From Phaeoceros laevis (taxonomy: Eukaryota > Anthocerotophyta > Anthocerotopsida > Notothyladales): DNA of 64,000 nt. Under the pieces are notes generated by a model. That model saw only the letters and a list, made by a program, of their open reading frames with translations. It searched no databases and was not told the DNA's origin. The stretch spans positions 108,982-172,981 of the forward strand of contig JBNGIQ010009280.1 of the NCBI GenBank assembly GCA_049999765.1, in the 5' to 3' direction. Made by a program: the position numbers and the translations under genes. Shown piece after piece: positions 1 to 11,257 of this stretch. Numbering within the stretch: position 1 is the stretch's first letter; every line of letters starts with the position of its first letter.

Positions 1-2820
1 CACTATGGTAAGTCTAATATTAGTTCACCGTTTAATAATATTCTTACGTTGAATCACAAATTTATGATTTAAAAAAAATATGAACAAATTTTTTTTGAAG
101 TACTGCATCTTGCATTGCATTTAAAATCAGAATGTAAGGAGTTCATGAAAATAAATGCCCAATCCTAATAGGATTGGTTGTACTATCAAATGAACAACAT
201 GGTCGTGGATAGCAGTCACAAGAAAGGTAATTTAGAGCAGCTTGAATACACCCTCAGATGGGGTTGTCCACGTGACACTTATAGTAGCTACATCTTCACC
301 ATTATATGCTAGGTTGCCTACCTATTGCATGCAAAGAAAGGTCCCCAGCTAAGAATAGGTTGGTCACAACCTTAGCTCTATTCCAAATAAAAACTAAAAA
401 CTTATTTTTTTTCTTAGGGTGTGTGCCTAATCTTGATTACCAAACATGGCAAGGTGGTCAATAATTGATGGAGCGTTTAATTCTATTGCCAAGCGGCCAA
501 GGCCGGAACCGGTTATATCCTAATGTTTTAATTGATCTAAGAGATTTGCACTGAGTAATAATTGATGTATTGAAGGATTGGACGATCTTAGATGAACACT
601 AGGTTGGTCAGACTATATAAGGCTTATATGATAACTTGTACATTACGGTTACCCACAAATGCCCCCACCTAGCTATATGAGTTAATGTCCACAACTCTTT
701 TTTCGCCATAATATAGCCACAATAACAAAAGGTGCATACTAGCATGTCATCTTTTTGTAATAAACATGATACCTCCATACTTACACTTGTCTAATGTTTG
801 GTATTTTTGTTGTAGATAGCATTAGCTGCAATCTGATAAAAGTGTGCATGTTTGATGTTTGAGGAGGTTCCTATGAGGGTCCCAGCAACAGTAATGGACC
901 AAGCTTTATAGACTTGGGAGACTTACGAGTTTTAAACACTATTACAAGTAATATGCATATCAATGTTTTTGACAAATGTTACATAAATAGCTTATTTATT
1001 TAGTGATCATTAGGCATATGCAGCCATAAGGCTATGACGCACATAAATAACTTACAAGTTATTTTGTAGTAGCATTTTCTACTAGCAAGTTCTTAGCACT
1101 CCATAAACGTAGTCTATGTACAAAGTGGGAAGAGACTTTGAACCTTATCCATTGCAAGAAGATTATACTAATCCTAAGAAGATTATGCAAGAAGATTGTG
1201 CATACATCTTATATACTTCCAAACTTGATTTTCCATGAAAAATATATAGAAAGGTCCCTACAAACTCACCATATTCAGTGACCAACAAAGTAGCACATAT
1301 CCGTCTTTTTCAATCGTTCACTATCCACTATGATTGCCCTATAGCAAGAGTACTTTGTGATAAAGTAATCCTGGAGCACGTTCTATGTTGCAGGCACATG
1401 GTATTTTCAGAGTTGATATCCATCCATTAGACCAAATGGATGCCTCTTAAAGCTATTGCAACCATAAACTGCAAGATCAAAGCATATATTGCAGACAATA
1501 AAATGGAATGCAAAGAGCAATTAGTGGTGTGTGTTTTATTTGAGGAAGTTATTGGTCTCTATGAGGGTCCCTCCATTGGATAAACATGGCACACTTAGAG
1601 GTTCAAATATACTAGCTATTAATATCATTAAGCTGGGGGTAGGCAATCATTGTGACCAAAGCATCATCTTGCTAAAAAGTCATTTTTAAAAATAAAAGCT
1701 CAATACAAGCTTTAATAACCAAAATAAAAAAAACATAATTCAATACTTTACCTAGAATGTCTGCTACAGTTCGGTTTATCTATAATCCAATAAAATATTG
1801 GACCTAGCCAAAAAAAATAATGCTTATGGTACAAGAGATTGAAGTACTAAAAATCAAGAAAATTACCACAATAAGTCATTCCTATATCCAAAAAATTTAG
1901 GAGACAACATAAACTTACGTCACCCTTCTCGACCTTATACTAGTATATCATGATGTATTACTATCTAGAGTCAACATGTAAGGATGTTATGATGTTTAAC
2001 CTATTTTTTTCTGGAGCTTTTGAGGGACCTCCACTCCATTATTTTTATATTTTCATATCTTTTTATGGTGTATACTATAAAAGAAGCATTTAAGAAAACT
2101 GTTACATATTCCAACCAACCATCTACCTTCAGTATTTTATGTATTACAGCTTAGCTAGGAAAAATGGGTACAATGTCTTCCAATAGATATAATGCATTTT
2201 TTGTATGTAGTTGTATATGCTAGTTTTAAGGGCTTGTATACTACTAGCACCTTTCACATTTGTGCAAATGGTCACACTATTCATAAATTTTGAACTTAGT
2301 CAGGTAAATAAGAAGAATAAATATTACCTCCGGCAGATTTGATTCTTCTATTTGAAATATGTCAAAACTCCAGTTGTCTATATCCTTGTACATCTTATGC
2401 TTCAGCAAAAAGGAAGTTTGCAAGATAATATTTTTGAACTTTCCAGGTTTCTATAGGTCATTGAGTACTACATATGAATGCTTTCTTAGATGTTCACTCA
2501 ATAAATTGCAGTTGTCTTGATTGAATTTATGCCATAAGTGGATAGCAAGCCTTGTCTCCTTTGCCAAACTATTTGTATGCACAATATACTGTTATACATT
2601 TCGCCATTTGATTTGAACTCGAATGATTGAGTGCAAATACAAAAGTACAATAGCTCCAGAGGTAGGGATGAATATAGTAGGTACATTAAGCTGCAGAAAT
2701 TAGCTAGATCAATGTTTTTAAATTTATTTTAGAGCTTTTTTAGGGGAGCTCATGCTCAAACATTAGATGTAGCAGTGAAGATCATTTCATATTTGCCCCT
2801 ATCATCACGCCCTCTACCAC
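1..2820. other. AT-rich intergenic sequence, no gene seen
   Basis: No reading frame here has a recognisable domain, and the few 60-residue frames are isolated and of AT-rich composition. There are A/T runs and one short motif (around 858-883 and 1538-1574) that recurs at 58366-58401. I see no LTR, no terminal inverted repeat and no tRNA. It is best read as non-coding flank of the repeat cluster to the right. Confidence 0.6.
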
Positions 2821-3266
2821 TGGGCCATGAAACAGGGTAGGCTATTTGCACACCAGCTTAACACAGTAACCCTGGGCACGAAGTCCCATGCAACCCTAGG
2901 GTTGGACCGAATGATAGAAGAGCAGAAGCAAGGAAACGTAGAAGAGTTGTCACAAGAGGGCAGTAACATTCGTAGAGGCTCCAAGCATGGCAATGAAGTG
3001 CAAGCAGCATTCTAAGACCCAGCAAGGCGTTGAAGCGCCAAGTAGGGGCATGGGCAAATAGTTACCCGTAGTACAATAGGAGGCCACAATCCACATAGCT
3101 TAAGAGCAAAACATGAGATAACCAATTAATTAACCGGAGATGCAGCGTAGCTGTTTGAAGCAAGAAGCAAATTGAGGTTTATTAAAAGAAAACCAACGCA
3201 ATTATAGGTGAGAAAATTAGAGATGAGTGAAACAAACCAGCTTGCTAATTAAGAAGAGAAAGAACT

Positions 3267-3585
3267 GGTGTAGAACCTGTCAACATCGACGGCAATCACC
3301 CGTCCCTCCACCCATCCCAAGTTAGAGATATAAACAATTTAAACCATTAACTTTCATGTAATGGAGTACCCATGTGGTTGGGTTCTTCGAGTGGGAAGCG
3401 CAAGTTCGGGGTTCAACTCCTAGGACTGCCTTTATTTTACCCCGCGCTCGTGCACGATCGCGCTCCCTCTCGCGCTCCGTGCGCGCGCTCACGCAAGATG
3501 AGAGCATGTCACGGCCAAACGCACAAACACATCGCTCTTACAACACATAGAGAGAGCATGTCACGCACACACACACACACAACGA
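3267..3585 (+). repeat. tRNA-like (SINE-like) repeat, tandem copy 1
   Basis: This is the first of two direct repeats with a period of about 347 bp. Near the middle lie an A-box-like stretch (TGGTTGGGTTC, about 3374-3384) and, about 36 nt later, a good B box (GGTTCAACTCC, about 3410-3420). That spacing is typical of RNA polymerase III internal promoters. The 3' half is rich in CGCTC and CA repeats and ends in a (CA)n run. The layout suggests a tRNA-derived SINE or SINE fragment. No poly(A) tail or target-site duplication is clear, so the mobile-element label is an inference. Confidence 0.5.
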
Positions 3586-3613
3586 CCTCATATATATTTT
3601 TATAATATAAGAC

Positions 3614-3935
3614 TAGTGTAGAACCCGTCGACATCGACGGCAATCACCCGTCCCTCCACCCATCCCAAGTCAGAGGTATAAACAATTTAAACCATTAACT
3701 TCCATGTAATGGAGTAGGCCATGTGGTTGGGTTCTTTGAGTGGGAAGGGCAGGTTTAGAGTTCAACTCCCAGAACTGCCTTTATTTTACCCCACGGTCGT
3801 GCTCCCTCTCGCGCTCACGCTCCCTCTCGCCATCCGCGCGCGCACTCACGCAAGGTGAGAGCATGTCACGGACAAACGCACAAACACATCACTCTTATAA
3901 CACATGGAGAGAGTGTGTCACGCACACTCCCAACA
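3614..3935 (+). repeat. tRNA-like (SINE-like) repeat, tandem copy 2
   Basis: This is a second copy of the 3267-3585 unit in the same orientation. The A box (TGGTTGGGTTC, about 3724) and B box (GTTCAACTCC, about 3760) are both kept. Differences from copy 1 are scattered substitutions and a shorter CA tract at the 3' end. A local duplication and two insertions are both possible origins. Confidence 0.5.
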
Positions 3936-5456
3936 CAATGTCTCTCGCTTCCCTAGTCTTCAGTCCCCAGCATGGCCCTACTCAAGTGCCCTGTTGCCTG
4001 CAGCACATGCACTACCACTGCTCAGCTTACAAACTAGCCACATTCCAACACAGCTCTGCTCAACTTCTTGGTACCTGAATGCCAGGTCGAGTCATGCTGT
4101 GACTGCTTGCTTTGTAGGATAGGTTGAACCCTCCTTGCCACATTTCTTATACCCAACAGTCTTGTCAAATTGCTTCGTCCCTGCTTCCACCTTCAACACC
4201 TTTTTTCCTTACAAATGTGCCATAGCCCTGCACACTCGCCAAAAAGCGGCTGTTTGGTCCTTGCCTCTGCAGTCTACCAACCACTCTTGATATCCGCTAG
4301 CCTGCTGATTGACACTTTACCACTTCTACCTCAAACCTTGTACTACAGTCATCTCCTGGTTGCTTAGTCAAGAGTTTTTCAAAGTGAGGTTTGTCTTGGA
4401 ACGTGCTATCACTGCAGCAACAAAATGTCTCAGCATGACAACTCGTCACAGGACCATGTAAGATTGAAATTTTTGCAATGGAAGAATGTTGGCTCGGACT
4501 GATATCTAGCATGAAGTATGCTGGAAACTGGCCTTGGGGTAATGAAAAATGTCCAGTTGTTGTATGGTTTTCTGCTGGCTGTACTGTAATCTACCTGTCT
4601 AGGCCAAAACACACCCAACGATCATTTAGCCTGGTAATACACATGATATTGCTTGCTATACAGGTCAGAGAAATGTCTACCAATGTCTGCGCTTGCTATG
4701 AACATAGCAGTCTTCATATTGAAATGGTCTTTTGGTCTTTTGGTAGCTGCAACTAATCAAGGTACTAATTGTGGCACTTAGCTTTACAAAACTCAAGTCT
4801 GCCAATGGTCCACTAGAAACTTGAGCAATGATCCCTCTTTGGCACTGATGACGGGGAGGGGGAGGTTTGCACTCACCATGCAAATTTCTGCTCTGCGACA
4901 ATGGTGTAAGAAATAGCATTTGTGGTTACTCTTGCTGTTTCGGTCCACCCGTGCATTGACTACCTATAAGTTTTGCTTGATGGATGCCGAAATATGGTAG
5001 CATACCCGATCAGGACAAGGCTTCTACATCAGAGTAATGGTTTATGCAACCTGTTTGCATCAAACTTCAGCTCAAAAAGATCTTATAGCAAGCACAAAAT
5101 CACGTCTGTTCCTGACCAAGTGACGACCGTGACCACGAACACTTCTCAAAACTTGTTCTTTGGTGAAGATGATCTTCGAACCAATCTTGCTTGCAGCCAG
5201 GGTTTTATTGTCATCTGATGAAGACTTCCAGTTCTCGGCCCCTGCACAAACACAAGCCTTGACCAGTCAAATGGCACAAGAAGGCCAATCAGTTTTGCTT
5301 CTTTACAAGTCAGGACCCCGGCAAGGGGCAATGCTACATACTCACATATTCATATTTTCAGCCTTCACATTCGTTGTCCGAAATCTCAAACGTACTGAAA
5401 TGTGTCTATGTATCTCGGGAACACCCGGTGTTCCTGGGTTGTGTATGTGTGTCTCC

Positions 5457-5483
5457 TTTTTGGTATGTATGCCATACCAAAAA
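5457..5483. repeat. Perfect 11-bp inverted repeat (hairpin)
   Basis: TTTTTGGTATG is followed after a 5-nt loop by its exact reverse complement. It could form a short stem-loop. No neighbouring gene gives it a role. Confidence 0.6.
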
Positions 5484-5757
5484 TTATTGTGTAAGTATCG
5501 AAACATACATTCTGATTGCTACTTCTATACATTTCCATTGCCTACTAGCACTAGCCGTGACTAGTCCTCGTTCATGGCTTCTCGTCAGTACATTGTTTCA
5601 GGTTTCTTAGCTCGTGGCAAGCCACATACATGGCTACCAGAATCGATAAAAGACATACTCTGGAATGCTGGTATGGTATGTAACAAGGCTTACATGACCA
5701 ATACCGAGTCCTTTTTAGGACTGGCAGCCAAGACTTGTACAAGTCCATGTGGTATCC

Positions 5758-5775
5758 TAGTAGTAGTAGTAGTAG
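5758..5775 (+). repeat. (TAG)6 microsatellite
   Basis: Six perfect TAG triplets followed by TAA. It is a simple sequence repeat in non-coding DNA. Confidence 0.9.
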
Positions 5776-6037
5776 TAATAAGGGGTGGACACGCCGTGTC
5801 GACTCCACAACGGGAATTGGGCGTGCTGCCACTTAATTTGCACTTATGAAGAAGGTAGTCCAGTGACCACCTTCTCCCTAAGCTGGCAGTTAAACTATGT
5901 CCACTTTCATATATATAAGGTTCCACTCGGTGCTATAGCGATCTTAACATTATTTCCACGCATTCCATTTGTCGTTCTAAAGTGCGAAATGTTGCTTAAG
6001 ATAGAAACAAATAAGTAATAGGCGGCCGGCCCGGTTT

Positions 6038-6102
6038 CGCGAGTTGAGGGGCCGCTTAACTTTTTTCATCGCGAGTTCAAGGGCCGCTCAACGTTTTTTC
6101 AT
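6038..6102 (-). repeat. LINE 3'-end tandem repeat, 2 units of about 32 bp
   Basis: Two adjacent units share the pattern CGCGAGTT..GGGCCGCT.AAC followed by a T run and CAT, with a third partial unit after them. On the minus (LINE) strand they sit between the C-terminal coding region and the presumed 3' end at about 6020. Short 3' repeats of this kind occur in several LINE families and may serve in RNA recognition; that role is inference. Confidence 0.55.
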
Positions 6103-6136
6103 CTAGCTACCCGCTCAACTAGTTGCCTCGGCCTGC

Positions 6137-8353
6137 TTACGCAATTCGTCTAGTCTGGCTGCAAGCCAACTCCGCGACGTACTTTCCCAACGTCAACTGG
6201 TCGCTGCTGCTCATCAACTGTCTCAAATTGCCCGCTGGGTTCGTCAAATGGCCATATCGTTGCCTGATGTCTGCCATAACCGGGCAAGAGATCAAGAGAT
6301 GCTGTTCATCGTCCACCTGGCCTGACATACATCTCACACAAACCCTGTCCTCCCTCAGCAGCAGACCTCGATCCACAAGAACTCTCAACTTATGTGCCCT
6401 CAACCTGATGCGTGCTAGCTGAATCAGAAGTCTCCTTGGGAAAACACCTGTAAGTTACTGGGCTCTGCAATATTTGGGACCCTGCCGCATGTTTTGCCTA
6501 TAATGCTGCATATCTGATGATAATGCTCCCTCACCCCACGTGATCCTCAAGAATGCCCTGTGGATGGCGTTATCCCCCAACGCATCCATGCCCTGTGTGG
6601 CTAGCTGCTCCCCCGTAATCCCCCATTTGTGCATCCAAGCTTCAACTTCTTGCATCCAGCCCTTACTCTTCTCACTTTGTGTTTGACATGCCAAAACCGC
6701 TGCCTGTCGGGCAACCTGTGAGGTTTCATTTTCGTAATCCTCACCAAATACCAAGCTGTGTGCCGTAGTGCTTCTATTTCAAGAGTATACTCTCCCAGTT
6801 CCGCCAGATTTGTGGCCCTGCATGTCTGCTGCCTGATCCCAAGATGGTGTCTGAAGAACACAATCTGCAATTTATTCAACTCCTCCCAATTACTCTTCTT
6901 GCAAGCTGGTCCCCAAGCTTCCACCCCATAGAGTCCCTTGGTTACCACGCACGCTTTCCACACCCTCATGACTGCCGAAGTGTTAGTGATGTATCTATCG
7001 ACCAACAGCCCTTGCATGGCCCACATCATTGCTGTAGCCTTCTGAAATTTGTCTTTCCTTGCAGTCATGAACGGCAGATTCGTATAGAAATCTACACCCA
7101 AATATTTGTAGTGAGTTGTGGGGCGAATAGCGATGTTGCCATACCTAAAGGGGATCCAGCCTGCTGTAGTTGCGCTCTTGCAGGCGAAGGACATGGATTT
7201 CGTCTTCAGATCTCCATAGTGATGGTTAGGTGTTTCTCCATACAGAATGCGTGGAGAATGTCCAACTGCCTCTGCAGCCCAAGCTTCCTTGTCGAGATCA
7301 AAACCACATCATCAGCAAACATAAGGCAGCTGATCCTGGTGAGTTGCAGTCCTGAAAACGGTTTACATCCTGGGTCCTCATCCAATCTGTCTTGCAATGA
7401 TTGTATGTAGCAGAAAAGCAGCGGGCTCAGAGGACAGCCTTGCTTAACCCCAGCCGTGGATTTGAAGCTTGTTGTGAACACGTCATGCACTTGCATCCTG
7501 ACCAGATTGGTATGATACAATATCTGTATTGCTCTCACCACCCCTGTTGGCACTTGCAGCGAATCCAGCGTATCCCAGAGGAGGCCTCTCGGTATTGTAT
7601 CGAAGGCTTTCGAAAAATCGATGAAGCAGCAGTGCAGCGTCCGACCCCTCAATTTCATGGATTCAATGACCACTTTAAGCAGGAAGATGTGATCTGCACA
7701 GCTAAACTTCCTCCTAAACCCTGCCTGTGTAGTGTTCCGTTTCTGCAACTTGAGGCTCCTGAGTTTGATTTCCATGCACTTGGACATGACCTTGTGAAAT
7801 ATGCTATTTATCATAACTGTCTGATAGTTATCAGTCACCAAGGTGTCTCCCCTCTTGTGCAACGGTACCGAAATGCTGTTTCCCCATGCTGGTGGTAATT
7901 CTCCATCCCTTACAATCTTGTTGAACAGCTTGCCAGCAATTCCACTAGCGATTTGTTCTGCAGGATCTTGACTATCTCAGCACTTAGTCCCTCTTCATCA
8001 CCTGATTTTACCCTCTTGAGACTACGTATTGCCTGCTCAACTAAATCCCTGTCGAAGTAATCTCTATTATCATGTGCTCTTAGCTGGATGGGGTGGTGTG
8101 CTGTGGCTGCATGGAGTTGTACAAGTGTTCGCCATATGCCCGCCAAACTGCCACATCGGCTAACTGCGTTCTTGTGGCCCTGACTGTGTTCCAGAAACTC
8201 TTTGGTTTGTTCTGCAGCATCTCCATTACCGCCTCGTCCTTCTTGTTTTGGAATGCCCGCCTCTTTGATCAACATAGATGCCTGTGTCTCTGCTTCAGGG
8301 TCTTGTACCTGTCTACAAGGACCTGAATCTTCTCCCTCAAATCCTGACAGGTC
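6137..8353 (-). pseudogene. LINE ORF2, reverse transcriptase and C-terminal zinc region
   Basis: It encodes the reverse transcriptase that would copy LINE RNA at a nicked target. At 7206-7862 the palm and finger blocks are clear: FIDFSKAFDTI, GVKQGCPLSPLLF and the catalytic MFADDVVLIS. The thumb region follows at 6601-7194 in another frame (HYKYLGVDFYTNL), and the C-terminal Cys-His motif (CVRCMSGQ..EQHLLISC) is at 6137-6403. The upstream linker (8275-7910) joins across Copia-2 to the endonuclease. Frameshifts lie near 7980, 7200 and in the 6400-6750 stretch, so no full protein can be made. The family is known for target-primed reverse transcription; that this copy is inactive follows from the breaks seen. 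Confidence 0.9.
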
Positions 8354-8358
8354 TTGGT
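8354..8358 (+). repeat. Target-site duplication of Copia-2, left (ttggt)
   Basis: The 5 bp directly before the 5' LTR match the 5 bp after the 3' LTR (23799-23803). This fixes the borders of Copia-2 and shows insertion into the LINE. Confidence 0.9.
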
Positions 8359-8621
8359 TGTTGGGGATTTAGGGTTAGGGTAGTGTTTCGTTTATTCGAT
8401 CCATACTTAACTTATACATAGGTAGTTCATGGTTAATTAACCCATGACAATAGATACATTGGTTAGGCAGTTATTAGTTAATAACTGCCAAGATACCAAC
8501 AGCCATATTCACGTGGTATGTAAGTCACCTTCGTGTGACACCAACTAACTATTCTATTCATTGTTCATGCGTTCGTTCTCACTCTCTCACGCTCGCACGC
8601 GTCTAACCACTAATTACAGCA
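8359..8621 (+). repeat. Copia-2 5' LTR
   Basis: A 263-bp direct repeat of 23545-23798, starting TGTTGGGGATTTAGGG and ending ACAGCA. It carries a 9-bp stretch (near 8407) absent from the 3' copy. It should hold the element promoter and poly(A) signal; no clear TATA box is evident. Confidence 0.93.
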
Positions 8622-8633
8622 TGGTATCAGAGC
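8622..8633 (+). other. Copia-2 primer binding site
   Basis: TGGTATCAGAGC directly abuts the LTR and is complementary to the 3' end of plant initiator Met-tRNA. This is the standard primer site of plant copia elements. Confidence 0.93.
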
Positions 8634-8645
8634 AGGGACGGCACG

Positions 8646-8915
8646 ATGCCAGAATTCATGCATGATGCCTTGGACGTCAGCGCAGTGCACGATGTCGATC
8701 AAGGCACAGCCACTGGCCGTCTCGGCTACCTACTCACTTTGATGAACCCAGACTTGGCGTACATCCTTCTGCAATCTCACGCACAAGGCGACCCGTCAAT
8801 CTTGGCAAACATCAACACATGGTTGCTGTGCCAATCTGAACAACCTGCTCGTTCACGTACCTTTCACCTGAAGAGGAGGTTGCGCTTTGTGTGGAGGAGG
8901 ATTGCTTGTTCTTGA
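8646..8915 (+). CDS. Copia-2 leader ORF (89 aa, unknown function)
   Basis: An ATG 12 nt after the primer site opens an 89-codon frame. Around residues 24-45 it reads GRLGYLLTLMNPDLAYILL. This resembles GRLHFLAQLMRPDL and GRLQFLAQFTRPDL in the 60-residue leader ORFs of Copia-3 (32428-32610) and Copia-4 (42003-42185). The N-terminal half has no match in those elements. The resemblance across two element families suggests a real small protein or a conserved translated leader, but it is short and the function is unknown. The rest of the leader, down to the MULE at 9299, has no further clear coding. Confidence 0.45.
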   Translation: MPEFMHDALDVSAVHDVDQGTATGRLGYLLTLMNPDLAYILLQSHAQGDPSILANINTWLLCQSEQPARSRTFHLKRRLRFVWRRIACS

Positions 8916-9289
8916 TCCGCGGCCTGTGGAGAAGTTGGGCAGGAGTTTGTTAGTTGCCGGCCTCGGCAGTCTACGTTGCAGCGAAGGATAGCACTCGGAG
9001 GGCTGGAGATGGTAGGCGTACCTGTTAGCCAGGCGCGCGTCGCCGCAACTTGAAGTCATGGACAGGCGTGGACGCGCGCGGCATCGACTGCCCACGAACC
9101 AACAAAGTGCACTCCGATGGCCTTATCACAGAGGACGAGGGCGGCGCTCACCTCCCCTTGACTCCCTGTTTGACCATTTGAGTTGTGAAGTATCTTAAGG
9201 GCAGCAACGCAGCGCGCACCGGAGGCACCAGGTTCCACCACGAAGTCAAGTTGGGCGATCTTCTCAGCATTCCGAGTGGCAATCCTTGC

Positions 9290-9298
9290 CTGTTAGAC
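9290..9298 (+). repeat. 9-bp target-site duplication of the MULE, left
   Basis: CTGTTAGAC directly precedes the terminal inverted repeat and is repeated exactly at 11430-11438. A 9-bp duplication is the hallmark of the Mutator superfamily. Confidence 0.88.
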
Positions 9299-9460
9299 GG
9301 CTTGGCCTAAATATCATGTGGCCAGGCGTGGGCCCCGCCTTCACTTGGCCACGACATGGCATGCCGCCATGCGCTTTCTTCTCACCTCATCCCCTCTCAC
9401 CTCTAACAACTCGTATATACAGAAAGTATACGCTTGTGTGCACGCGACCGGCACAGGTTC
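9299..9460 (+). repeat. MULE left terminal inverted repeat
   Basis: Matches the reverse complement of 11258-11429 with scattered mismatches, strongest over the first 105 bp. Read from each end, both begin GGCTTGGCCTAAATATCA. Confidence 0.88.
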
Positions 9461-9608
9461 ACAAAACCCGTTAATCTAACGGGCTGACTTTTTCCGTGCA
9501 TCAGCCGTTATTTTGGGTTAGCATTTCTATTTCGCCGGGCTAGCCGGCTAGCTCCGGCGCTCGAAGTGCTGCTGCTCCGGCGCTCCACGTCCGAGTGCGT
9601 CGCTCTGG

Positions 9609-9708
9609 NNNNNNNNNNNNNNNNNNNNNNNNNNNNNNNNNNNNNNNNNNNNNNNNNNNNNNNNNNNNNNNNNNNNNNNNNNNNNNNNNNNNNNNNNNNN
9701 NNNNNNNN
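9609..9708. other. Assembly gap (100 N)
   Basis: Exactly 100 N, the usual placeholder for a gap of unknown size. Both sides carry the same short GC-rich string (ACGTCCGAGTGC), so the gap probably falls in a tandem repeat that would not assemble. Any reading frame through it is unreliable. Confidence 0.99.
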
Positions 9709-9739
9709 ACGTCCGAGTGCTGCTGCTCCGGAGCAAAAG

Positions 9740-10021
9740 ATGCAGTCAGTTGAAAATAAATGCAAAAAGATATGGGACCTGGTTCATGAGAACCAGCAAG
9801 TTCTCTTCGAGGCAGATGTGCTTGTTAAGAAGGTGTTGGTGGAAATAGAAACACTGGTTGCAGTGTCACAAGAGCAACCAAATAGCAGGCAGCCATTGCA
9901 AACATTTATACCAAACGAAGGTGATAATAGCAAGGTGCGGAAGAAGCCGTTTTTCTCACCACCGAAGACGAGGGCCAAGAAAGTGACATGGAGCTTGGTT
10001 AGAGGAAAGGAAAATTTGTAG
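9740..10021 (+). CDS. ORF inside the MULE (94 aa, unknown; possible captured fragment)
   Basis: The first ATG after the assembly gap opens a 94-codon frame. The N-terminal half is helical and charged (KCKKIWDLVHENQQVLFEAD, then VLVEIETLVAVSQEQ), consistent with a short coiled coil. The C-terminal part is basic (KKPFFSPPKTRAKKVTW), resembling a nuclear or nucleic-acid-binding tail. No known family is recognised. Because it lies in a non-autonomous MULE, capture of a host exon is a reasonable guess. The 5' end may continue into the gap. Confidence 0.35.
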   Translation: MQSVENKCKKIWDLVHENQQVLFEADVLVKKVLVEIETLVAVSQEQPNSRQPLQTFIPNEGDNSKVRKKPFFSPPKTRAKKVTWSLVRGKENL

Positions 10022-10214
10022 GAGGTTTGTGTGCTGGTCAGGAAGCGTCCAGTTAAAATTGTGAAACTCACTGTCCTTGCGAAAGCTGTGAGCTTGTCAT
10101 TTTTTTGAGGATATGAAACATGCGAAAGCTGTGAGCTTGTTTTTTTTTGAAGTTCTGCTTTTGTGAAGTCGTGTAAATGTGAACTGTGATCGATGTGTGA
10201 TCGGAACCATTTTA

Positions 10215-10285
10215 ACACATGGGGAGTTGAACCCCTGCCAATCATGGCAGCTGCCCAGTGCAGCAGTGCTAGCTTGTCCTCCAGA
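10215..10285 (-). repeat. tRNA-like sequence with A and B boxes (weak)
   Basis: On the minus strand GGTTCAACTCC (10223-10233) fits the Pol III B box. TAGCACTGCTG (10261-10271) fits the A box at ten of eleven positions, about 38 nt upstream. No cloverleaf could be drawn with confidence, so this is a tRNA-like remnant at most. Confidence 0.3.
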
Positions 10286-10504
10286 AAACAAAAAAGGGAC
10301 AACTTGCCTTGGAACTCGAGAAGCTAGCAGATGCACTTGCAGCGCACAATGCAATTCCAACCATGAAAGCCTTCAGTAGTGTTCAGGGCTAGGCCACAGG
10401 CCAATTTCTCCAAAAAGCTTAGAGATCCATATACAGAAGCACAGCCGCTCAGATTTCTACCTACAAGGACCCCTTGCATGCTTGTTGCTGTGACCTGAGC
10501 TGGC

Positions 10505-10895
10505 TGCTGGTCCATGGCCAGCTCCTCCACGTGACCTGCCCGGGCCAGGTTCCCGCGGCCAGCAGCTCCTCCAAGCGACCTGACCTGCCCGGGCCAGGTT
10601 CCCGCGACCAGCAGCTCCTCTACACCGTCTGCCCAGCCATTCCATCCGACCTGCAGCTCCCAAATCGGGCCCTGCTTAGTGGCAGCGGCCCGGGAATGGC
10701 TGGTGGTCCAGCTCCTCCACACGACCTCCCGTGAATCGTGAGACCTGGTCCGGGCATGGCTACTGGTCCATGGCTAGCTCCTCCACGTGACCTGCCCGGG
10801 CCAGGTTCCCGCGACTAGCAGCTCCTCCACACCATCTGCCCAGCTCCTCCATCCGACCTGCAGCTCCCAAATCGGGCCGTGCTCAGCGGCAGCGG
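10505..10895. repeat. GC-rich diverged direct repeats inside the MULE
   Basis: A block of about 180 bp near 10509-10690 recurs near 10769-10895. Shared strings include CTCCACGTGACCTGCCCG, GGGCCAGGTTCCCGCGAC and GACCTGCAGCTCCCAAATC. Within the first block a 40-50-bp subunit is itself repeated. Frames through it on both strands are low complexity and not taken as genes. Confidence 0.7.
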
Positions 10896-11257
10896 CCTGC
10901 TCCACCCTGCCTGAGCTCTATGCAGCAGGAACCCGGGGGGATTGCACGGGCTTCTCCTCCTTGGCGTGCGGCAGCAGGCTGCCCAACCGCTGCCATCCAA
11001 GACCCCAGCAGCAGATCTCCAGCTGCCTCTAGCTGAAGCAGCAGCCACCGCGCCCACCAGCGTGCGGCCAGAACCATCAGACCCGCTGCCATCATCCCTC
11101 CTAGCCCAGGTCCTGCACAACATTCACGATCCCCGCAGCCATAGCTCAGCGCTTCAAGTTTTGAAACTTGTGGCTATGGCGAAACGACAGGGCGGGCGAA
11201 TGGACAAGGGATCATCGCGCGGGGAACGTGCTTTGTTTCCCGTCCAGCAGGTGAAGT

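Larger units (their letters stand above)
3942..6019. other. Non-coding flank, no gene supported
   Basis: Frames of up to 134 codons occur but overlap each other on both strands, lack domains and have no supporting context. The only structures that stand out are the palindrome at 5457-5483 and the TAG microsatellite at 5758-5775. Nothing else can be supported. Confidence 0.5.

Noticed and set aside
2827-3015. 62-codon plus-strand ORF in the left flank
   Set aside because: Isolated, no domain, no splice or promoter context, and of a length expected by chance.
3373-3430. Functional tRNA gene
   Set aside because: A and B boxes are present but no acceptor stem or anticodon arm could be paired; treated as tRNA-like.
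6844-7898. Long plus-strand frames (188 and 165 codons)
   Set aside because: They are antisense shadows of the LINE reverse transcriptase, have no domains and do not share the position or features of the copia antisense ORFs.
9566-9739. Coding continuity across the N gap
   Set aside because: The gap is a 100-N placeholder of unknown size, so any frame across it is meaningless.
10324-10734. Gly/Ala-rich frames on both strands in the MULE
   Set aside because: They arise from GC-rich repeats and are open on both strands at once, a sign of low complexity rather than coding.
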